Shown here: positions 6,127-8,001 of the stretch, piece by piece | How positions within the stretch are numbered: the stretch's first letter is position 1 | Layout: each line of letters begins with the position of its first letter | DNA from: Chloroflexota bacterium | Lineage (GTDB): Bacteria; Chloroflexota; Anaerolineae; UBA4142 | Direction: 5' to 3' | Assembly: GCA_016200825.1 (NCBI GenBank) | Contig: JACQEA010000053.1 | Span: 1 to 8,001 of the forward strand | DNA length: 8,001 nucleotides | Program-made: the position numbers and the translations under genes | Notes under the pieces: generated by a model | The model's input: only the letters and a program-made list of their open reading frames with translations | Databases searched by the model: none | What the model was told of the DNA's origin: nothing

Positions 6127-6300
6127 TGATGCTACGCACTGTCATTCTGAACGAAGTGAAGAATCTTGTTGTTCCAACAGAAATCTTGCCAACTGAAGAG
6201 AATTTGCATGCTTTTGATGCAACAAGACCCTTCGCGGAGTTTACAGTGAGCGAAGCGAATCTGCTCAGGGTGACAAAGGGTGCGTAAGGTGAGTTAGTTA
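6127..6300. repeat. Composite repeat unit 2 (TGTCATTCTGA-type hairpin)
   Basis: This unit follows unit 1 after one base and has the same brackets: TGATGCTACGCAC (6127-6139; 12 of 13 to unit 1) and TGCGTAAGGTGAGTTAGTTA (6281-6300; 19 of 20). Its interior differs: it opens TGTCATTCTGAACGAAGTGA and closes with CTCAGGGTGACA, which are imperfect complements. CGGAGTTTAC (6235-6244), followed by a GAGCGAAGCGAA stretch, parallels unit 1. TGTCATTCTGA-type hairpins are common dispersed repeats in environmental bacterial genomes (from memory). Confidence 0.7.
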
Positions 6301-6301
6301 G

Positions 6302-6329
6302 ATAGTAATGTATTCTGCGATTTTGTCAA
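6302..6329 (-). promoter_or_regulatory. Possible promoter toward the surface block
   Basis: The minus strand has a perfect TTGACA (6329-6324), a 16-nt spacer and TACTAT (6307-6302; 4 of 6 to TATAAT). It lies just beyond the deoC-like stop and points through the repeat region to the lipoprotein gene, which would have a leader of about 410 nt carrying both repeat hairpins. The -10 is weak, so this may be chance. Confidence 0.3.
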
Positions 6330-6343
6330 TACCAAAATCATTC

Positions 6344-6985
6344 CTAATCTCTGAACAGCATTTCAACTTTATTTGTCGCGACGCGCGCCGCGCCGGCTTC
6401 AATTAATTTGCTCACCATCGGCAGCGCGTCAATCGCGCCCGCCACTTTGATTTGCGCGCGTGAGAGTGTCCGCCACAACAGGCGCACGTCATTGTACGTC
6501 GCGTCACCCGCAAACCCCGACGACGTTTGCACAAACGCCGCGCCGGCGGCTTCCGCGATTTGGCACGCGCGCGTTTTTTCGTCGTCGTTCAAGTCCGGCG
6601 TTTCGATAATCACGGTCACGTCATGCCCGCGCGCCGTTTTCACGACCGCGCTAATATCATTTTTCACCGCGAGATCATCCGCATCGCGCAGCGCGCCGAT
6701 GTTCAACATCATCGCGATTTCGTCCGCGCCGCGCGTCAACGCGTCCTGCGTCTCGAACATTTTCGCCGCCGTCGTCATTCCACCGAGTGGAAACGCGATG
6801 ACCGCGCCGATTTTGACGCGCGTCTCTTTCAAATTTTTTTTCGCGGTCTCGATGTAATGCGGCTTGACGTAGACTGCCGCGAGTTCTGCGCGCGCGGCAA
6901 TCGCGCACCCGCGTTCAATTTCTGCGCGCGCCAATTGCGCTTCGACGAGCCACGATTCGATTTTGGAAGCAAGGGGCTGAGGCAT
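6344..6985 (-). CDS. DeoC-family aldolase-like protein lacking catalytic residues
   Basis: 213 residues from ATG 6985. A GTG at 7003 would add six residues but lies at the repeat edge; neither start has a good ribosome binding site. The fold matches deoxyribose-phosphate aldolase (which cleaves deoxyribose-5-phosphate to glyceraldehyde-3-phosphate and acetaldehyde): VYVKPHYIETAKKNL, AFPLGGMTTAAKMFETQDA, RGADEI, NIGAL, VIIETPDL, AGAAFVQTSSGF, IKVAGAI. Yet the Schiff-base lysine of (I/V)KTS(T/S)G is Gln (Q153), the aspartate of the usual E(V/I)D motif is Ala (A91), the IDHT motif near the N-terminus reads IESW, the phosphate-binding GG is GA, and the terminal GxS loop is ATN. Only the second lysine (K180) remains. 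Length is normal for the family. It is therefore unlikely to be an ordinary aldolase and may be a divergent enzyme or a non-catalytic relative. Confidence 0.85.
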   Translation of the reverse strand: MPQPLASKIESWLVEAQLARAEIERGCAIAARAELAAVYVKPHYIETAKKNLKETRVKIGAVIAFPLGGMTTAAKMFETQDALTRGADEIAMMLNIGALRDADDLAVKNDISAVVKTARGHDVTVIIETPDLNDDEKTRACQIAEAAGAAFVQTSSGFAGDATYNDVRLLWRTLSRAQIKVAGAIDALPMVSKLIEAGAARVATNKVEMLFRD

Positions 6986-6998
6986 CAGAAAAGATCTT

Positions 6999-7063
6999 AC
7001 CACCGAGGCACGGAGAACACAGAGATAATTTTTTCTCTGCGCCCTCTGTGTCTCTGCGGTGAA
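6999..7063. repeat. Hairpin dispersed repeat (CACCGAGGCAC type)
   Basis: An imperfect palindrome from CACCG (7001) to CGGTG (7061) has an AT-rich loop (ATAATTTTTT). The left arm is CACCGAGGCACGGAGAACAC, and the right arm contains CTCTGTGTCTCTGCGGTG. Reading it as protein gives HRGTENTE and LCLCGE strings, which recur as spurious hypothetical proteins in databases because the repeat is widespread (from memory). It fills the gap between the epimerase and the DeoC-like gene, touching the possible GTG start of the latter. Confidence 0.75.
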
Positions 7064-7068
7064 TATAT

Positions 7069-7527
7069 TTATTTTATTTCCGGTCCCTTTGTCCAGTCGT
7101 ATCCAATTTTCGGGTCATCGTGCGGAAGGCGACCTTCATCACTGGCATCGTACAGTTGCGAGGTGATATAAAACAAATGCGCGGGCCCTTGCAATATTTT
7201 GTAACCATGCGCGACGCCGGGTGGAACCTTGATCACTTGCGCGTCGTACGGCTCACCCAAAAAATATTCCTCCAATTTTCCAAAGGTCGGCGAATCTTTC
7301 CGCAGATCGTACAACGCGACCTTGACCGCGCCAATCGCGACGTACCACCAATCAGTTTGTCTTTGGTGAATGTGCCACGCCTTTGCCGCGCCGGTATGCG
7401 TCATCGTGTGACTCCACTGCGCGAAACCTTCTTTGAAAAAATCATCCGTCGTGCGAATCACTTCGCGAAAAAATCCGCGTTCATCTGAATGCGTTACCAA
7501 AGTTTTGATTTCAACGCCGTGAATCAT
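7069..7527 (-). CDS. RmlC-type cupin, dTDP-4-dehydrorhamnose 3,5-epimerase family
   Basis: 152 residues, a cupin. Family marks: DERGFFRE (15-22), WHIHQRQTDWWYVAIG (51-66), VALYDLRKDSPTFGK (70-84), VPPGVAHGYKI (101-111), LYDASDEGRLPHDDP (125-139) and YDW near the end. RmlC epimerises C3 and C5 of dTDP-4-keto-6-deoxyglucose for rhamnose synthesis. H52 occupies the place of the catalytic histidine in RGLHYQ. However, the RG of that motif is KA, the substrate-binding lysine of the QAKL segment is absent, and the protein is about 30 residues shorter than classical RmlC. It belongs to the short RmlC-like group, whose exact sugar substrate is uncertain. A strong GGAGGA (7531-7536) and a near-consensus promoter precede it. 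Nearby glycosyltransferase DNA fits a role in surface glycans. Confidence 0.85.
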   Translation of the reverse strand: MIHGVEIKTLVTHSDERGFFREVIRTTDDFFKEGFAQWSHTMTHTGAAKAWHIHQRQTDWWYVAIGAVKVALYDLRKDSPTFGKLEEYFLGEPYDAQVIKVPPGVAHGYKILQGPAHLFYITSQLYDASDEGRLPHDDPKIGYDWTKGPEIK

Positions 7528-7553
7528 ACTTCCTCCATTGGATTACGGAGTAG

Positions 7554-7582
7554 ATTATACAATAATCGTTCCGCTGTGTCAT
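7554..7582 (-). promoter_or_regulatory. Near-consensus sigma-70-type promoter of the epimerase gene
   Basis: On the minus strand the -35 is ATGACA (7582-7577; 5 of 6 to TTGACA), the spacer is 17 nt, and the -10 is a perfect TATAAT (7559-7554). Transcription would start near 7547, leaving a leader of about 20 nt that holds the GGAGGA site. The -35 lies in the outer end of the hairpin repeat 7574-7675. Confidence 0.65.
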
Positions 7583-7675
7583 TGCGACCCTGAACGAAGT
7601 GAAGGGGAAGCAATCCCCAAGCCACAATGTGGAGATTGCTTCGGCAAAGACCGCGCCTCGCAATGACCAACACAG
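7574..7675. repeat. Hairpin dispersed repeat (TCATTGCGA type)
   Basis: The ends CTGTGTCATTGCGA (7574-7587) and TCGCAATGACCAACACAG (7658-7675) are complementary apart from a 4-nt insertion. The inner arms GAAGCAATCCCC (7607-7618) and GGAGATTGCTTC (7631-7642) match at 11 of 12 positions. It fills most of the divergent region between the epimerase and glycosyltransferase genes. TGTCATTGCGAnC hairpins are frequent dispersed repeats in environmental genomes (from memory). Confidence 0.75.
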
Positions 7676-7681
7676 TTCGCT

Positions 7682-7710
7682 TTGCCCTTCTCTCCCGACT
7701 ATGCTATAGT
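7682..7710 (+). promoter_or_regulatory. Promoter of the DUF2723 gene
   Basis: TTGCCC (7682-7687; 4 of 6 to TTGACA), a 17-nt spacer and TATAGT (7705-7710; 5 of 6 to TATAAT). The expected start point, about 7 nt past the -10, falls at 7717-7718, on the GTG codon that opens the coding frame, so the transcript may be leaderless. No ribosome binding site is seen upstream. Confidence 0.55.
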
Positions 7711-7717
7711 TTCGCGC

Positions 7718-8001
7718 GTGCGCGCATTCACCATTTCCCAATCACGTCGCGATCATTTCATCGCCGCCGCGATTTTTCTTTTCACCTTCACGATTTATCT
7801 CCGCACGCTCGCGCCGTCGGTTGTGTTTCTATTTGACGACACACTCGATTTTCAATATTCGATTCCGCGTTTAGGTATCGCGCATCAAACGGGTTATCCA
7901 CTCTACACTCTGCTCGGAAAAATTTTTACCGCGCTCGTTCCGCTCAACGATGCCGCGTTCCGGCTCAATCTTTTTTCCGCGCTGTGCGCCGCGTTCGCCG
8001 C
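7718..8001 (+). CDS. DUF2723 membrane glycosyltransferase, N-terminal part
   Basis: A frame opens with GTG at 7718 and runs off the right edge (94 codons plus 2 bases). It reads VRAFTISQSRRDHF, then a first hydrophobic helix (residues 14-28), then YLRTLAPSVVFLFDDTLDF, RLGIAHQTGYPLYTLLGKIF and a second helix from FRLNLFSALCAAFA. YLRTLAP, GIAHQTGYPLYTLLGK and RLNLFSAL are hallmarks of DUF2723, a family of multi-pass GT-C-type glycosyltransferases related to eukaryotic TMEM260 and often found in Chloroflexota. The usual acidic motif in the first outer loop (D-x-GE) reads FDDTLDF here but keeps acidic residues. It is divergent from the epimerase and probably acts in surface glycan or glycoprotein synthesis. 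The start has no ribosome binding site; the close promoter suggests leaderless translation. Confidence 0.85.
   Translation, partial: MRAFTISQSRRDHFIAAAIFLFTFTIYLRTLAPSVVFLFDDTLDFQYSIPRLGIAHQTGYPLYTLLGKIFTALVPLNDAAFRLNLFSALCAAFA

Larger units (their letters stand above)
5885..6343. other. Gene-free region with operator-like palindrome and two repeat units
   Basis: These 459 bases carry no supportable gene on either strand. From left to right they hold a palindrome (5930-5955), repeat unit 1 (5983-6125), repeat unit 2 (6127-6300) and a possible minus-strand promoter just after the deoC-like gene (6302-6329). Short frames reading through the repeats are not genes. Confidence 0.7.

Noticed and set aside
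5983..6300. CRISPR array
   Set aside because: There are only two units with unequal interiors that are themselves hairpins, and no cas genes; the brackets differ from each other and do not form regular short direct repeats.
6320..6338. ATTTTG/CAAAAT stem after the DeoC-like stop as a terminator
   Set aside because: The stem is 6 bp and all but one pair are A-T, and there is no clear T-run after it on the minus strand.
6527..7171. Plus-strand open frame of about 214 codons
   Set aside because: It is antisense to the DeoC-like gene and reads through the hairpin repeat, giving the HRGTENTE string of spurious proteins; it has no family match or ribosome binding site.
5983..7675. Insertion sequence or transposon
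   Set aside because: No transposase or its remnant is present; the repeats are short hairpin elements only.

Overview
The window is about 50% G+C. It carries one long co-directional block on the minus strand and one partial gene on the plus strand. The gene content and the hairpin-type dispersed repeats fit a member of the Chloroflexota (an Anaerolineae-like genome or MAG). The pointers are PD40 propeller lipoproteins, surface proteins with a short C-terminal anchor and Lys-rich tail as in single-membrane cells, a DUF2723 membrane glycosyltransferase, and SHOCT and zinc-ribbon small proteins. This placement is inferred; no rRNA or other marker gene is present.

Minus-strand block, 5884 down to 1, in transcription order: (1) a PD40 beta-propeller lipoprotein (5884-4535); (2) a secreted protein with two Ig-like domains, a Pro/Gln linker, a lamin-tail domain and a C-terminal anchor (4460-2967); (3) a single-pass protein with LKLTG repeats in its tail (2809-1979); (4) a single-pass Ig-like protein (1900-1130); (5) a two-helix SHOCT protein (834-334); (6) the start of a zinc-ribbon protein (185-1). 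Proteins 2, 3 and 4 share a start module: a signal peptide ending near A-Q, then two cysteines about 11-13 residues apart, a Pro/Gln/Asn linker, and in 2 and 4 a homologous Ig-like domain. They look like duplicated relatives that acquired different C-termini. This is the best candidate for an undescribed cell-surface system here, but its function cannot be read from the sequence.

The stretch 5885-6343 has no gene. It holds a perfect 8-bp palindrome close to the first gene and two adjacent repeat units bracketed by the same flanking sequences. Next, on the minus strand, come a divergent DeoC-family protein that lacks the Schiff-base lysine (6985-6344) and a short RmlC-type sugar epimerase (7527-7069), with another hairpin repeat between them. 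At the right edge a DUF2723 glycosyltransferase begins on the plus strand (7718 onward), divergent from the epimerase. The 190-bp divergent region holds a further hairpin repeat, a near-consensus promoter for the epimerase whose -35 box lies in the repeat end, and a near-consensus promoter for the glycosyltransferase placed so that its transcript would start at or next to the GTG codon.

The epimerase and glycosyltransferase fit surface-glycan synthesis, which agrees with the secreted, anchored proteins next door. A direct functional link is only inferred.
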